Assembly (NCBI GenBank): GCA_945910005.1
Contig: OX246748.1
Location: 8,843,363 to 8,907,362 of the forward strand
Direction: 5' to 3'
Origin: Isoperla grammatica
Taxonomy: Eukaryota; Arthropoda; Insecta; Plecoptera; Perlodidae
Length of the DNA stretch: 64,000 bases
Shown: positions 21,569 through 32,471 of the stretch, piece after piece
How the letters are laid out: every line of letters starts with the position of its first letter
Position numbering within the stretch: position 1 is the stretch's first letter
Program-made: the position numbers and the translations under genes
Notes under the pieces: generated by a model
The model's input: only the letters and a program-made list of their open reading frames with translations
Database searches by the model: none
Told to the model about the DNA's origin: nothing

Positions 21569-22510
21569 CGTAAAAAAAAAATATTTATTTTAAAAAGATA
21601 TTAAAATGTAATCGAATCAGGATTCGAAATATTGCAGTTTAATTATAATTTTGCCAAGGAACAGAGAGTATAGTCCAATATAGTTAATCATATAAATATA
21701 TTCATTGTAAAAACAACTAGTATGTGTTGTGTCATTTTTGTTTTGCACATTGTATAATGCAAATTACAACAAAATAAGGATATATTGTATTGTATTACAA
21801 AATGTATTCAACTAGAAGGATGTTTGACGTAGGATAAGGTAGGAGAAAGTGGCCAAGCAGGAGGAAAAATATAAATAATAAATAACGGCCCATTAATTAA
21901 TAACTTCTATGCGAAGTCTCAGATTTTACAAATCATTCTATCTACGTACATCTATCGATTTAAAGCGGTCATAAAAGGACCTCATTTCGTCGCCTATTAT
22001 GAGTGACTAGCACATTCAGGTCAGAAGAGGTAGAGAAGATAGCTTTTATTATTTGTTGTCATTATATGTACGTCAGAGGAGTTGAAATGAAGATTTAAAT
22101 ATATTATTGGGAGGAGAAAGGGGGCATTGGAGGAACTAATTTCGTCACCTCTTATGACGTAAGATTCGCCCTGCGCTAAGATCTACAACGGGACCCGAGA
22201 GTGAATATTACGGTACATATAATAACAATATAATTGACTTTTCTGATATCAAGCGTACTCATATCACTTCACTCTCAGAAGATGACGGCGATGACAGGTT
22301 TGTCCCATCGTACTTGGTGGCATTATATTACATGCAAACGGGACAAGTTCGGTTAATGGAAGAGAAAAGTTTATTCATCTATTTATTTAGTTCCTTTGTA
22401 TTCAAGTTTGTATTATTATTATTCATCTATATATATTATATATTATCTTAAATGTCATATGACTTAGGAAAGACTGGAGGAAAGGGATATGCACAAGGAA
22501 ACATTGATTC
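21569..22510. other. AT-rich stretch with head fragments
   Basis: Decayed B/C head fragments occur at about 21972-22020 (AAGGACCTCATTTCGTCGCC) and 22130-22200. No gene is supported. Confidence 0.4.
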
Positions 22511-22670
22511 AAATAGATGATTGATATTTGGGATTAACGTCTCATATTTTTGCAACTTGGCTAATCGACACGACGAAAATGTACAATTGAACGACCTCAA
22601 TGTGTTGCATATTTCGACTGGCAGAGTCACTCTGGACCAATTCTACGCCGGGCAAGAACGGGGATAAAAT
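22511..22670 (-). mobile_element. SINE tail plus B/C head fragment
   Basis: A family-A-like tail (TTGATATTTGGGATTAACGT) is followed after about 70 bp by a B/C head (CTGGCAGAGTCACTCTGGAC). It is a short, decayed or internally deleted copy. Confidence 0.55.
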
Positions 22671-22883
22671 ATACATAAGAAAGGAATATGAAATCTTCAT
22701 TTTGTGTGGTGGCAAATGAGCTGAGGGAGCTTTCTATCTTATCAGACGTTGGATTGAGTATGTCTGTCAAGACAACAGAGTGAGATCCAATGAGGAGAAA
22801 AATGTTTAGTAGGACATTGAGAACGTACTAAAAATATCAGCAAGGAGGTTTTTGTTAATGGGAAGAGACGGTCATGTTATGTA

Positions 22884-23095
22884 GATGCTTTATTGATTAT
22901 TCATTGATTATTTAGTGTTTAACGACGTACATGTAGATGCTTTATTGATTATTCATTGATTATTTAGTGTTTAACGACGAACATGTTGATGCTTTATTGA
23001 TTATTCATTGATTATTTAGTGTTTAACGACGAACATGTAGATGCTTTATTCATGATTCATTGATTATTTATTGTTTAACGACGTACATGTACACA
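22884..23095. repeat. 52-bp tandem repeat, four units, from a family-C tail
   Basis: Units start at 22884, 22936, 22988 and 23040 with an exact 52-bp period. Each holds GATGCTTTATTGATTATTCA followed by TGTTTAACGACG. The last unit runs into a family-C body and head (to about 23250), so the array is an amplified SINE tail. Confidence 0.9.
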
Positions 23096-23252
23096 AGAGT
23101 AGCACTAGACAGCATAGGTCACAAACGATGTCTTCCGAATCATATCGAAAAACGGGATGAGAGAGAAATAAAGAATCCGAGTCTTCTTTTGTCGCCTCTT
23201 ACGACTGGCTGAGTCACCATGGTTATATTCTACCCTGGGGTCCAGACAAGCT
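23040..23252 (-). mobile_element. SINE family C copy carrying the amplified tail
   Basis: The TGTTTAACGACGTACATG tail is followed by a shortened body and then the head (TTTTGTCGCCTCTTACGACT, GAGTCACCATGG, CCCTGGGGTCCAGAC). Confidence 0.65.
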
Positions 23253-23339
23253 AGCGTTATTGCCACACTCTCATTATAATACCTATTTGATGTTCCTTGC
23301 CCCGTATCTCCCGTTCAGATGTAGGAGAAGCTGGAGGAG

Positions 23340-23560
23340 GATTGATTATTTGATTGATTGATTGATTGATTATTTGGGCTGAACGTCTCATATTTTTACA
23401 ACGTGGCTAATCGAGACAATGAGTGGGTGAAATTTGAGTGATATTGAAGGAAACTTGTGAAGGGTTTGCGACAACGTATGAGTGATGGGGGAGCTAAGCT
23501 GGCCAGTGGCTTAAGGGAAGTTCAGTAGGGTTGTGGGCGGGGGGGGGGGGGGGGTTAGGG
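23340..23560 (-). mobile_element. SINE family A tail and poly-G tract
   Basis: (GATT)n tail, GGCTGAACGTCTCATATTT and AATCGAGACAATGAGTGGG, then diverged sequence and a G tract at about 23539-23554. No head is recognisable. The Pro-rich minus-strand frame here is the G tract read in reverse. Confidence 0.6.
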
Positions 23561-23925
23561 GGGGCACTCATGAAAATACGAGCCGAAGAGTTGAAGGACG
23601 AGTTTGGTGAACTACTCCTTCCTGGACGGGACGATAGGTCTGATAGAGGAACACGTTGCCTAAAATAATTGAGGTGTTCGCGGAAAGGTCGAAACCGAAA
23701 CAAAAGCACGAGAGTTAAGTTAAACCAGGAATAAAAGAGGGAAGACTTTCCTTCGATCCGAAGAGGCCAACAGAAGCAAAAACAAAACCAACTACAAAAT
23801 TCGAATGACCCCACACTAGTAAATGTATCACAAATCTGGGACGAAAACAAATATTAATGGTGTGTAGGCCTACATTGTTTTGAATGTATTTATATATATT
23901 TATATGTATTGTATATTATTACTCA
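23561..23925. other. No gene recognised
   Basis: Spacer without recognisable features; the minus-strand open frame shows no conserved motif. Confidence 0.35.
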
Positions 23926-23927
23926 AA

Positions 23928-24069
23928 GGATTGATTGATTGATTATTGATTAATGAGGCTTAACGTCTCATATTTTTACAACAATGGGTAATCGAGACGA
24001 TGAGCGAGGGGTAATAAAGATGAGAAAGATGATTATGAAGAATAAAGCCACATCCGAATCAGGTCCATT
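23928..24069 (-). mobile_element. SINE family B, 5'-truncated
   Basis: Tail through ATCCGAATCAGGTCCATTG; the body downstream of that and the head are missing. Confidence 0.7.
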
Positions 24070-24212
24070 GAAAGTAAAAGTCAAAGTCAACATGGCGATG
24101 TTCCTGGGCAGGCAGCAAGATAACAGTCAGCATGATAACAGTCAGGATGATAACAGTCTGAAATACAACGTTCGCGAGCATGATAGCGACTCTGTTTGTG
24201 GTAAATCAATTG

Positions 24213-24300
24213 GTTGATTGATTTATGGGTTTAGGGCGCTAAGAACAGCGAGGGCTATCAAAATAATTCATAGGACGAAAGACATATAATATCATGAGAT
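24213..24300 (-). mobile_element. LINE 3'-end fragment
   Basis: TTGATTGATTTATGGGTTTAGGGCGC and AACAGCGAGGGCTAT match the 46.5-kb and 14.6-kb LINE ends. Minus orientation. Confidence 0.55.
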
Positions 24301-24960
24301 CACCTTATCACGATACAGAATGACACTTGCAGCATAGTCGCGTGCACAACAGCTTCCAAGATTATACTTGCGGCGTGTGCCCGTTCGGGAAACATCGAAA
24401 TATTTTTGATTATATTTTAGCACCAGGATTCAATATCGATAAAATAGTTCTCTCTGGCCATATTTTAGACAACGTTAACTGCGGGTGGAAACCCACTCAC
24501 AACTCTCGCTTTACAGTTGCTGCTCTTCGACTGAGCAATATCGGGCCCAACCTTCAATCAATGACGTCACCATTGGGAAAAAGTCAACACTGATTGTCAG
24601 TAATTGCCTACATCAGATACAACACATAGCACTAATAGAATAAAATGCATTGTACAGCAACTTTTGTATCGATGCTTTTTTTATATATATATTATGTAGA
24701 TATAGCTAAATATAAAGATGATAATTTTACGTAAGTTAGGTACGTAAATATGGGGGAAAGAACAGGGTCTCTTTTGTAAAAAGGACAAGTAAGAGTGAGC
24801 AGTAGATTTGAAGGGATTAAAGAGGAAATTGGAGAATTTAGTTTCCTCGCCCTTTTTTTTGTTTTCCTACTCAATGCGCAGATGGTTAAATTTAATAATG
24901 TCAATATAGATGACGATAGAGTCGTGGCGAGGGAAAACGACGCGAGTAATATGAGACACG
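24301..24960. other. Unassigned sequence
   Basis: An 88-codon + frame at 24327-24593 is open but has no recognisable motif. The remainder is AT-rich. Confidence 0.3.
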
Positions 24961-24962
24961 AC

Positions 24963-25110
24963 GATATTTAAGTTTTACATCTCATATTTTTGCAACTTTG
25001 GCTAATCGAGACGACGAGTGGGTAAAATATGAAAATGAAATTAAATATGAGGCTGTTTTTAAAAAAGAGGCAAGTGGGAGGGTGGGGTGGAAAGAGGGAG
25101 GGAGAGCAAA
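24963..25110 (-). mobile_element. SINE family A, head-truncated
   Basis: Tail variant (TTTTACATCTCATATTTTTG), AATCGAGACGACGAGTGGG and a purine-rich middle; no head. Confidence 0.65.
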
Positions 25111-25162
25111 GGCGATGATGATGATGATTGGTCGTGTTTAAGGTTAGAAGAATTGATTAATG

Positions 25163-25460
25163 GGGAGGTTCATACTAAAACGAAAACTTAACTTATAACA
25201 GGTGAATGGTGAAATGATTGATTAATGGGGCTTAACGTCTCATATTTGTGCAACAATGGCTAATCGAGACGATGAGCGGGTGATAATGAAGATGAGAAAT
25301 ATGACGATGAAGAATAAAGCCACATCCGAATCAGATCCATTGTACGCCGCGTTGGTCGTCATATGGGAGTCCAGCAAGGAAGGGCCATGTGGGAGGAGAA
25401 ATATTCATCGGGACAGTGGGGGGGGGGGGGGGGGGGAGGGACAGGATCTCCTTTCGTTAG
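25163..25460 (-). mobile_element. SINE family B with shared flank and poly-G tract
   Basis: Repeats 21165-21430 including about 45 bp upstream of the tail. The body carries a long G tract (about 25418-25436). It ends inside the head at GGATCTCCTTTCGTTAG. Confidence 0.8.
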
Positions 25461-26160
25461 TTAGAAGAAGTTAGAGAAAGAAGTTAGAGAAAATCGCAGA
25501 AATTTTCCATTGAAAAACTGACAAGTGTCATATTTCGCCAACACACTCGAACAATTCACAACAGATTTGCTTTAAGAAAGCGATTTGATAAAGAGGTTGC
25601 AGTGAAAGTATTGTTTATAGAAAGTATCCTTATGTATGGTAATTTTATTTATTTGTTATTTAAACGACTTATTGCTATAGATTATTGTGATTTATGAAAT
25701 TACGGCGGTTCAATACTTACATAAAATCATTTGCGTTACCCTGTATGTCTTCTACTGTGGTAACACAGAATAGGAGATTTCAGAATGCGATACATTTGGT
25801 AGATATGAAATGCATATGAGGTAAATATGAAATGCATAAAGAAATGAAAACAACTATGCACAAGAGCCCCTCTTTGCAGGCACTGATCACGACGAGATCT
25901 TAACCCACCTAAGAAATGGATGAAAGATCAGACTATGATGACGAGAGCAATCCTTATGCACAGTAGCCTATGTACGTATGTTTGTTTATTTTGTATGTTT
26001 AAATACGTGTATATATACATGCTGGTTTGTATACGGTATGATTTATGTTAATGGTAAGGAAATAAGAAACGGGAGATATTTATTTGCCTCTTACGACTGG
26101 AAGAGTCACCCTAGGCTAAATACTGCCCAGGGAAAACTCTTCATCATTCTACACAACAAG
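25461..26160. other. No gene; AT-rich
   Basis: AT-rich sequence. A B/C head fragment lies at about 26085-26125 (TTGCCTCTTACGACTGGAAG). No coding signature is seen. Confidence 0.4.
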
Positions 26161-26162
26161 CT

Positions 26163-26378
26163 GCGTGATATCGGTTCTATGCGTGATATCGGTTCTATGC
26201 GTGATATCGGTTCTATGCGGGATATCGGTTCTATGCGGGATATCGGCTCTATGCGTGATATCGGTTCTATGCGTGATATCGGTTCGATGCGTGATATCGG
26301 TTCGATGCGTGATATCGGTTCGATGCGTGATATCGGTTCGATGCGTGATATCGGTTCGATGCGTGATATCGGTTCTAT
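26163..26378. repeat. 18-bp minisatellite, 12 units
   Basis: Twelve units of GCGTGATATCGGTTCTAT with exact 18-bp period, each containing the palindrome GATATC. Variants are clustered: GCGGG in units 4-5 and TTCG in units 7-11, a sign of expansion from neighbours. Because 18 is divisible by three, all frames stay open on both strands (MRDIGS repeats). These frames are not evidence of a gene. Confidence 0.95.
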
Positions 26379-26559
26379 GCTCGACGACAGAAAGTAGTTG
26401 CATCTTTGACGACTTCATAAAAAAAATGTCAGACAACGACCGGATCGTTAAGGGGTGGATAAGAGTAAGATAAGCTGCCACATGAGACAAAGGATGATCT
26501 GGCTAAAGATATGGCCCTCCTTGTGGTCACCAGTCATCGCGAGAAGGACGGAGGACTGT

Positions 26560-26722
26560 TTGATTGATATTTGGGCTTAACGTCTTATATTTTTGCAACT
26601 TGTCTAATCAAGACAATGAGTGGGTGATAATGAACATGTAATTGTGGGCTCGGAAATGGGAGTGGGGACGATATGGACTGCATTTCGTCTGGTTTCTCCT
26701 CCTTGACCTGGCCCTACCAGAA
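26560..26722 (-). mobile_element. SINE family A, internally deleted
   Basis: Tail core at 26570, middle and CGTCTGGTTTCTCCTCCTTG, ending in CCCTACCAGAAG. The terminal head is absent. Confidence 0.7.
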
Positions 26723-26891
26723 GAGGACCAACGGAGGAAAGTTAACGTTGAGCGTTGATGTGCTAAACGACCTCTGATAAAGAAGACTCATGGTACGCAA
26801 GAAGTGTAGAACACAAGCAATGTAGGTCTACTCGGTATCTGTGATTTTTAAATTTTATTTTTTCCGTGTCATGTAGCGCGTGTTGTTTTGA

Positions 26892-26894
<3 letters not shown>

Positions 26895-26924
<30 letters not shown>

Positions 26925-27160
26925 ATTTGGGCTTTACCTCTCATATGTTTGCAACTTGGCTAATCGAGACGATTGGTGGGTGAAATATGAAGATGAAATG
27001 GGGGGCTGTTTGGAAGAAAGGTGCAAGTAGGAGCGGGTAACTTAGAATAAGTGTTAATGGGTGTAAAAGGGAAAGTCGAGGAGGACCTCATAACACCGAC
27101 TCTTATTAACGGCAAAAACACCCTGGGCCAAATTCTATCCCAGGCCCAGACGGGGTTAAG
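26895..27160 (-). mobile_element. SINE A tail with B/C-type head
   Basis: A (TTGA)n tail and A-type tail core (26895-27037) are followed by a B/C head fragment (AGGACCTCATAACACCGACT, CCCTGGGCCAAATTCTATCC, CCCAGACGGGG). It is another tail/head combination, possibly adjacent insertions. Confidence 0.55.
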
Positions 27161-27372
27161 ACCAGGTAGCTGTAATCTTACCAGTTGCTATAAAAAACAC
27201 AAAAACAGAATAACTATTGTTATTAAGAAAAATAGTTATTCCATTCTTCTCCATGCTGCAAGGAGCTCACGATTGAGATAATTATTATTTGTTTCCCCTT
27301 GCACATATTTCAGGCTACCCAAGAAAGGGAAAATGCCAGTCAATGAAAACTATATTATACTATTTAAAAATC

Positions 27373-27580
27373 TTGATTGATATTTGGGCTAAACGTCTCA
27401 TAATTTTGCAACGTGGCTAATCGCGACAATAAGTGGGTGAAATATGAACATGATAGGGGGTGTTAAGAGTAAAAGGGCCAGTGGGTGGGCGGGGATTGAA
27501 AGGAGAAAACGGAGTAAGGAGGAAAGGTGAAAAGAGAAGAAAAGGGAGTAAGAAGGATGTGGACTCCATTTAGTCATTAG
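27373..27580 (-). mobile_element. SINE family A, head-truncated
   Basis: Tail (TTGATATTTGGGCTAAACGT), AAAAGGGCCAGTGGGTGGG, repeated GGAAA blocks and ATGTGGACTCCATTTAGTC; no head. Confidence 0.7.
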
Positions 27581-27704
27581 GACAGGATTACCGCGTTTGT
27601 GTGGACGCAGACTTCGTTTGGCATTACTATGGACTTACTTCATATACGGAAAAACATTTTACAATTTGCGACAAAGAAAATGAAAAGCGGCTAAGCGGTC
27701 AATC

Positions 27705-27856
27705 ACTGCCAATCACTCACCAATCAATCAGCACCAATCACCATCAATCACCATCAATCACCACCAATCACTCACCAATCAATCACCACCAATCATCACC
27801 ATCAATCACCATCAATCACCATCAACCACCATCAATCACCATCGATCACCACCAAT
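27705..27856. repeat. (CAATCACCAT)n low-complexity repeat
   Basis: Imperfect tandem AATCACCA/AATCACCATC units. It looks like an expanded, degenerate SINE-tail microsatellite. The His/Ser-rich open frame across it is an artefact. Confidence 0.85.
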
Positions 27857-27867
27857 CATAAGGAAAG

Positions 27868-27945
27868 AATTGATTAATATTCGGGCTTAACGTCTAATGT
27901 TTTTGCAACTTGGCTAACCGAGACGATGAGTGGGTGAAATTTAGC
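27868..27945 (-). mobile_element. SINE tail fragment
   Basis: GGGCTTAACGTCTAATGTTT, then GCAACTTGGCTAACCGAGAC, ending soon after GTGAAAT. Confidence 0.6.
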
Positions 27946-28700
27946 GGAAACGAGTAAACAGTAGTAAGATACTAATCGATAGTAAGATACTAATATGATA
28001 GTAACTCGTCATGGATCTTTCAATATCGAATTTCTATACATGAGTGGTAAACCTGTTTATATTAAAGGATTGTCGTACAGTATAGTTGCCAATAAAAGAA
28101 GTAAAATCACACTATATTCCATGATGCCGTTTATTTGCCCTTGGTTCAACCATTCATTAAAAGTTCTCGCCGTCACAAAATTCATATTTAAAAAAAAAAT
28201 CCATAATTTAAAAATGAAGTAATAATATACCCTCAGTAGCGTATTTAAGTGGGTTTAAATAGACATTATCACAAACGAGGTAAAAAAGTACTAAAATTAA
28301 ATAAAACTGACAACAGTTCTCAAATGGGTTCATTGTTTATAATTTGTTTTATTGTTTTTGCATAGATTTTGTGTTTAGTTTATAAAGACGTAGCTTTCTC
28401 AACAATAGGGTCAAATAACATCGGACTATAGTGGAGGCGAAAGGGAAAAGTAGGAGGACAAAATGGATTCCTACTGAGAAAACGGGAAATTGCAGAACCT
28501 CATTTTGTCACTATAGTTACAATTGATCCGTGTCAAATTCTACCACGGGCCGCCTCAAGGGCCGTAGTCGAAGAAATATCGCCAGTTGGTACATATAATG
28601 TCAAATCTTGACAGCAATATGTCAAAAGATTGATTGAGAATAATATTTGGGCTCATATTTTTATTTTAACATCGGCGGAGGCAGATCCATCACAGATCGC
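27946..28700. other. No gene recognised
   Basis: A 75-codon + frame at 27995-28222 without motifs; otherwise AT-rich. A decayed C/B-like fragment lies at 28430-28560. Confidence 0.35.
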
Positions 28701-29032
28701 CGGGGTCATCGATTGATATTTGGGCTTAACGTCTTATATTTTTGCAACTTGGCTAATCAAGACGATGAGTGGGTGATAATGAAGATGAAATTGGGGGCTC
28801 TTTGGAGGAAAGGGGCAAGTAGGAGGGCACGTGAGAAAAGGGTAAAGGGGAGGAAAGGGGATTGCGGTGTGGACTGCACTTTGTCTGACTTCTCCTCCTC
28901 GACCTGTCCGGCCGGCTAGGGTGGCCCTACCAGAAGCATACGCTTCCGCCAGCATAGCTCTCGGGATCAACAAAGCACGCAAACCTGCCCACCACGATAA
29001 GGTAGCAGTCCCTGGGCAGGACCGGGGTCGTC
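28700..29032 (-). mobile_element. SINE family A, full length with TSD
   Basis: Element at 28711-29020. CCGGGGTCATC (28700-28710) and CCGGGGTCGTC (29022-29032) flank it, an 11-bp target-site duplication with one mismatch. The head includes a small GGCC duplication (CCGGCCGGC). Confidence 0.88.
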
Positions 29033-29295
29033 GTAAAGGGAGCCACGGTAAGGGTGGGTGGGTGCGTGGGGGGGGGGGGGGGGGGGGGTGGCGGTAGGTG
29101 AAAGATTGATATTTGGGCTTAACATCTCACACTTATGCAACTTGGCTAATCGAGACGATGGATGTATGAAATATGAAAATGGGGGATGTTTAGAGGAAAA
29201 AAGTAAATAAGACGGCGGCAAGGAAAGAGGAAAGGGGAGGGAAAAGGAGTGAGGACGATATGGAATGCATTTCATCTACTTCTCCTGTAAATGAC
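29033..29295 (-). mobile_element. Poly-G tract followed by SINE A, head-truncated
   Basis: A G tract at about 29070-29088 (GGGTGGGTGCG side), then a family-A tail from 29104 (TTGATATTTGGGCTTAACAT) through GGAATGCATTTCATCTACTT. The G tract may belong to a decayed B/C body preceding it. Confidence 0.6.
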
Positions 29296-29440
29296 GAAAA
29301 AATAGTAAAACAATCGAACAAGATTGTGATGAACATGTACGAGATGATTCAATATTTAAGACTTAAAAGCCTCAAGAGGAGACTCAGGGTAAGGGAGAAA
29401 CAAATGCTCCTAAAGTTATGCTGCCTGTTGACTAATTAAA

Positions 29441-29510
29441 ATTTGGGCTTTACGTCTCATATTTTTGCAACTTGGCTAATCGAGACAATGAGCGGGTGAA
29501 ATATGAAGTA
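29441..29510 (-). mobile_element. SINE tail fragment
   Basis: GGGCTTTACGTCTCATATTT and GCAACTTGGCTAATCGAGAC; a severely 5'-truncated copy. Confidence 0.65.
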
Positions 29511-29691
29511 GAAATCCGTGAGTGTAAACTTTATACCTTTATATATATATAAATTAAAGGATTTTTTTTGTATTCATTGCGTATAGACATTAAAAGTTTG
29601 AGTAAGTAGTGTGGTATGGAGTAGAATGAGATTATTCAAACATAAACTAAGATGAGGACTTGGGCTGGGGGGAGGGTTCTAAGATAATAAG

Positions 29692-29760
29692 ATATTTGGG
29701 CTTAACGACTCATATTTTTGCAACTTGGCTAATCGAGACGATGATTGAGTGAAATAGAAG
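29692..29760 (-). mobile_element. SINE tail fragment
   Basis: GGGCTTAACGACTCATATTT and AATCGAGACGATGATTGAG; a severely 5'-truncated copy. Confidence 0.65.
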
Positions 29761-29967
29761 ATACTTTTAAACGAGATAGGTCTATTAATTCCTACCATCA
29801 AAAACAAAAAAGTAAATGGTACAAATGAAAAATCTCCATTGCATAGTATTTGATGTTTACAAACCTTTATGACTTCGGCTATATGAAGCTGGCGAATCAG
29901 ATTTATCGCACGTAGCTGAGTCGTCGTACGGAAATCCAAAATAAAGTGAATTTAAAGTGAGTTGATA

Positions 29968-29969
29968 AA

Positions 29970-30012
<43 letters not shown>
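29968..30012. repeat. (ATT)n microsatellite
   Basis: About 15 uninterrupted ATT units. Confidence 0.95.
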
Positions 30013-30214
30013 TATTTCAAATTGTAATGACATAATACATAACATAACATACAGTACAAGTCAGGACAAGATGATGGTAGTAAAGAGTAGGGCAAGCCCC
30101 ATACCACATGACATGTGTCTCACTACCATTGGCTTAAAACTATGATATGATATGAATAAAGGAATGACAAGGAATGCGCGAGTGTCTTCCAAGCGGGCAA
30201 CTGGGGACCCCACG

Positions 30215-30290
30215 GTAGTTAGTAGTTGGTAGTAGTTGGTAGTAGTGGGTAGAGGTTGGTAGTAGTGGGTAGTAGTAGTTAGTAGTTGGG
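30215..30290. repeat. (GTAGTTGGTA)n minisatellite
   Basis: Imperfect repeats of GTAGTAGTTG, GTAGTGGGTA and GTAGTTGGTA. Confidence 0.85.
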
Positions 30291-30502
30291 ACCAACGCGT
30301 CACATCCTGAAGCCCGTGTATTGGGGTTTGTCGCCCCGTCTAACCAGATAGAGACATAAGGGTGTTCCTCTTCGCAAGACTTCTGAACAAGAACATAAGA
30401 GCTACTCAGGACTTAAGAATCACGTTGAACCTCTTGTTTTTGTTTTTTTAATTAATATTATAATCATTATTACATTTTTGTACGTTCGACAAGACGAGAT
30501 AG

Positions 30503-30830
30503 GATTGATTGATTGATTGATATTTGGGGTTAACGTCTCATATTTTTGCAACTTGGCTAATCGAGACATTGAGTGTGTGATATATGAAGATGAAATATGG
30601 GGCTGTTTGGAGGAAAAGAGAGAAAAGGGAATTGGGGTGTGGACTGCACTTCGTCTGACTTCTCCTCCTCGACCGGTCCGGTTAGGGTGGCCCTACCAGA
30701 TTGATTGATTGATTGATATTTGGGGTTAACGTCTCATATTTTTGCAACTTGGCTAATCGAGACATTGAGTGTGTGATATATGAAGATGATGGGGGGTGAT
30801 AAGTGGTAAAAGAGGAAACATAAACATAAC
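30503..30830 (-). mobile_element. Two tandem SINE A tails sharing private variants
   Basis: The copy at 30503-30700 has tail, middle and part of the head (to CCCTACCAGA). It is followed directly by a second tail (30701-30830). Both contain GGGGTTAACGT and the unusual GACATTGAGTGTGTGATA, not seen in other copies, so the second arose from the first by local duplication. Confidence 0.75.
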
Positions 30831-30879
30831 AGGCGCCATGGGTAGCAATAGGTAAGGTATAGTTATTTATAGGTAGGGA

Positions 30880-30950
30880 GGACCTGCTTTTCGCCTCTTA
30901 GGACTGGCAGAGTCACCCTAGCACAAATTCTACCCCGGGCCAAGACAGGT
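30880..30950 (-). mobile_element. B/C-type head fragment
   Basis: CCTGCTTTTCGCCTCTTAGG, CTGGCAGAGTCACCCTAGCA and CCCCGGGCCAAGACAGG. Confidence 0.6.
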
Positions 30951-31590
30951 ATAGTCAATTTGAAACTGAGTGTGCACAAATTGACCGCAATTTGGTGGGA
31001 ATGAATTTTTAAGAGAAGATTCATTCAACAACATATATAATTGTGGTCTCTGTTGCCACATTCTTAATATTTCTGGTTGTGAGCGAGCAGGCTGGTAGCA
31101 ATGGTATTGGACAAAGACGAATTTGAGTATCGGGACCATTCGCTTTTTCTGAAGATTCAGTGACCACAGGGATAGAATTTGCAAGGCCGTTTAAACCTGT
31201 TCTACTGCGGTTACTAGTATACATATTTAAATGAAAATATCACGAAGCGAAACGGACTGGAGAAGAAAGGAAGAACTAAGGAGAAAAAAAGTAATATTTA
31301 TTATATTTTCGTTTATAATATATATATTTTTTGTTGTATATGGACGTACTTTTAACTCGGATATGTGAAAAAATTCCACGCCGGGGTAAGATGGATATTC
31401 TTTCTTAATTCTTTTTGTATTACCACAGATAACTAATTAACTTAATTAGTTATCTGTGGTATTACCTTAAAATTCGTGTTTTTAATATAACGTAGGGTGT
31501 AATACACACACACAAAAATACAACTGTTGCTGATTGATATTTATTTTTATTTTATTTATTTATTCATTAAATGTCTATCCTATTCAGTTA
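30951..31590. other. Unassigned; contains a perfect palindrome
   Basis: AT-rich sequence. The minus-strand frames near 30930-31224 have no recognised motif. The palindrome at 31421-31461 is listed separately. Confidence 0.35.
31421..31461. repeat. Perfect 20-bp inverted repeat with 1-nt centre
   Basis: TACCACAGATAACTAATTAA at 31421-31440, a single C, then its exact reverse complement at 31442-31461. It would form a tight hairpin or cruciform. Near-zero spacer and perfect arms also fit a recent inversion-type duplication or a fold-back assembly artefact. Confidence 0.9.
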
Positions 31591-31597
31591 TAAAAAC

Positions 31598-31990
31598 TGA
31601 TTTGGGCTTAACGTCTTATATTTTTGCAACTTGGCTAATCAAGACGATGAATGGGTGATAATGAAGATGAAATTGGGGGCTCTTTGGAGGAAAGAGGCAA
31701 GTAGGAGAGCGCGTGAGGAAAGGGGAAAGGGGAGGAAAGGGGATTGGGGTGTGCACTGCACTTCGTCTGACTTCTCCTCGACCAGTCCGGCTAGGGTGGC
31801 CCTACCAGAATGATGAGGATTGATAATTGGGGCTTAACGTCTCATATTTTCGCAACTATGGCCAATCGAGACGATGAGCGGGTGATAATGAAGATGAGAA
31901 AGATAGAAGCATACGCTTCCGCCGGCATAGCTATCGGGATCAACAAAGCACGCAAACCTGCCACCACGATAAGGTAGCAGTCCCTATTCA
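31598..31990 (-). mobile_element. SINE family A split by a nested SINE B fragment
   Basis: The A element runs from the tail (GGGCTTAACGTCTTATATTT at about 31606) to CCCTACCAGAA (31810) and resumes at AGAAGCATACGCTTCCGCCG (31909) through GGTAGCAGTCCCT. Between them lies a 5'-truncated B copy. AGAA occurs on both sides of the insert, a 4-bp target-site duplication. Confidence 0.88.
31811..31908 (-). mobile_element. SINE family B fragment nested in SINE A
   Basis: GATTGATAATTGGGGCTTAA tail through ATGAAGATGAGAAAGAT. It contains only the tail-proximal part of B. The insertion postdates the host A copy. Confidence 0.85.
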
Positions 31991-32470
31991 GATACCATTG
32001 TGGAAAATGTCGTGTGAAAAATGCTGCTGCACGAGTTATTATTATGATTATTAATGTTGTTTGGAGTAAGAAATTATCAGTAACTACAAAAGCAGACACT
32101 TTCAATATAGTAATGAAATCATTAAAACACAAAGCAGTTGTGGTGCCTCGATGTTAGAATCGTGACAGTTTATGACAAACAAATTATTTTGTGATAAGAG
32201 TAATCAAGTAATCATTCACTTTTAAAATATCATTTCGTGTCCATTAGTGTCCGGAGCCAGACAATATTAATATTTATGATATTGCAGACGGTTACACGAT
32301 ATTGGAACTAGGAATAATTTAGTTGACGGAACAGTTGAATTTTGTTTGTGTTTGTGTCAGAATCGCTGGTAAAACATGTGACAGGTGAATGTTGTAAAGG
32401 ATATTCTGAAAACAGTAATTACCTACATCAACATTCATTCGAAATTAATTATAAAACCTTGGATTAAACA
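31991..32470. other. No gene recognised
   Basis: AT-rich spacer without recognisable features. Confidence 0.4.
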
Positions 32471-32471
32471 G

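Noticed and set aside
22884..23095. CRISPR-like regularly spaced repeats
   Set aside because: Units are head-to-tail without variable spacers and lie in a eukaryotic SINE tail; it is a minisatellite. The same applies to the other arrays.
23494..23850. 118-codon minus-strand frame with Pro-rich end
   Set aside because: The Pro-rich part is the reverse of a poly-G tract and the rest shows no motif.
25978..26490. Open frames on both strands over MRDIGS / HRTDIT repeats
   Set aside because: An 18-bp minisatellite leaves several frames open on both strands; no gene is needed to explain them.
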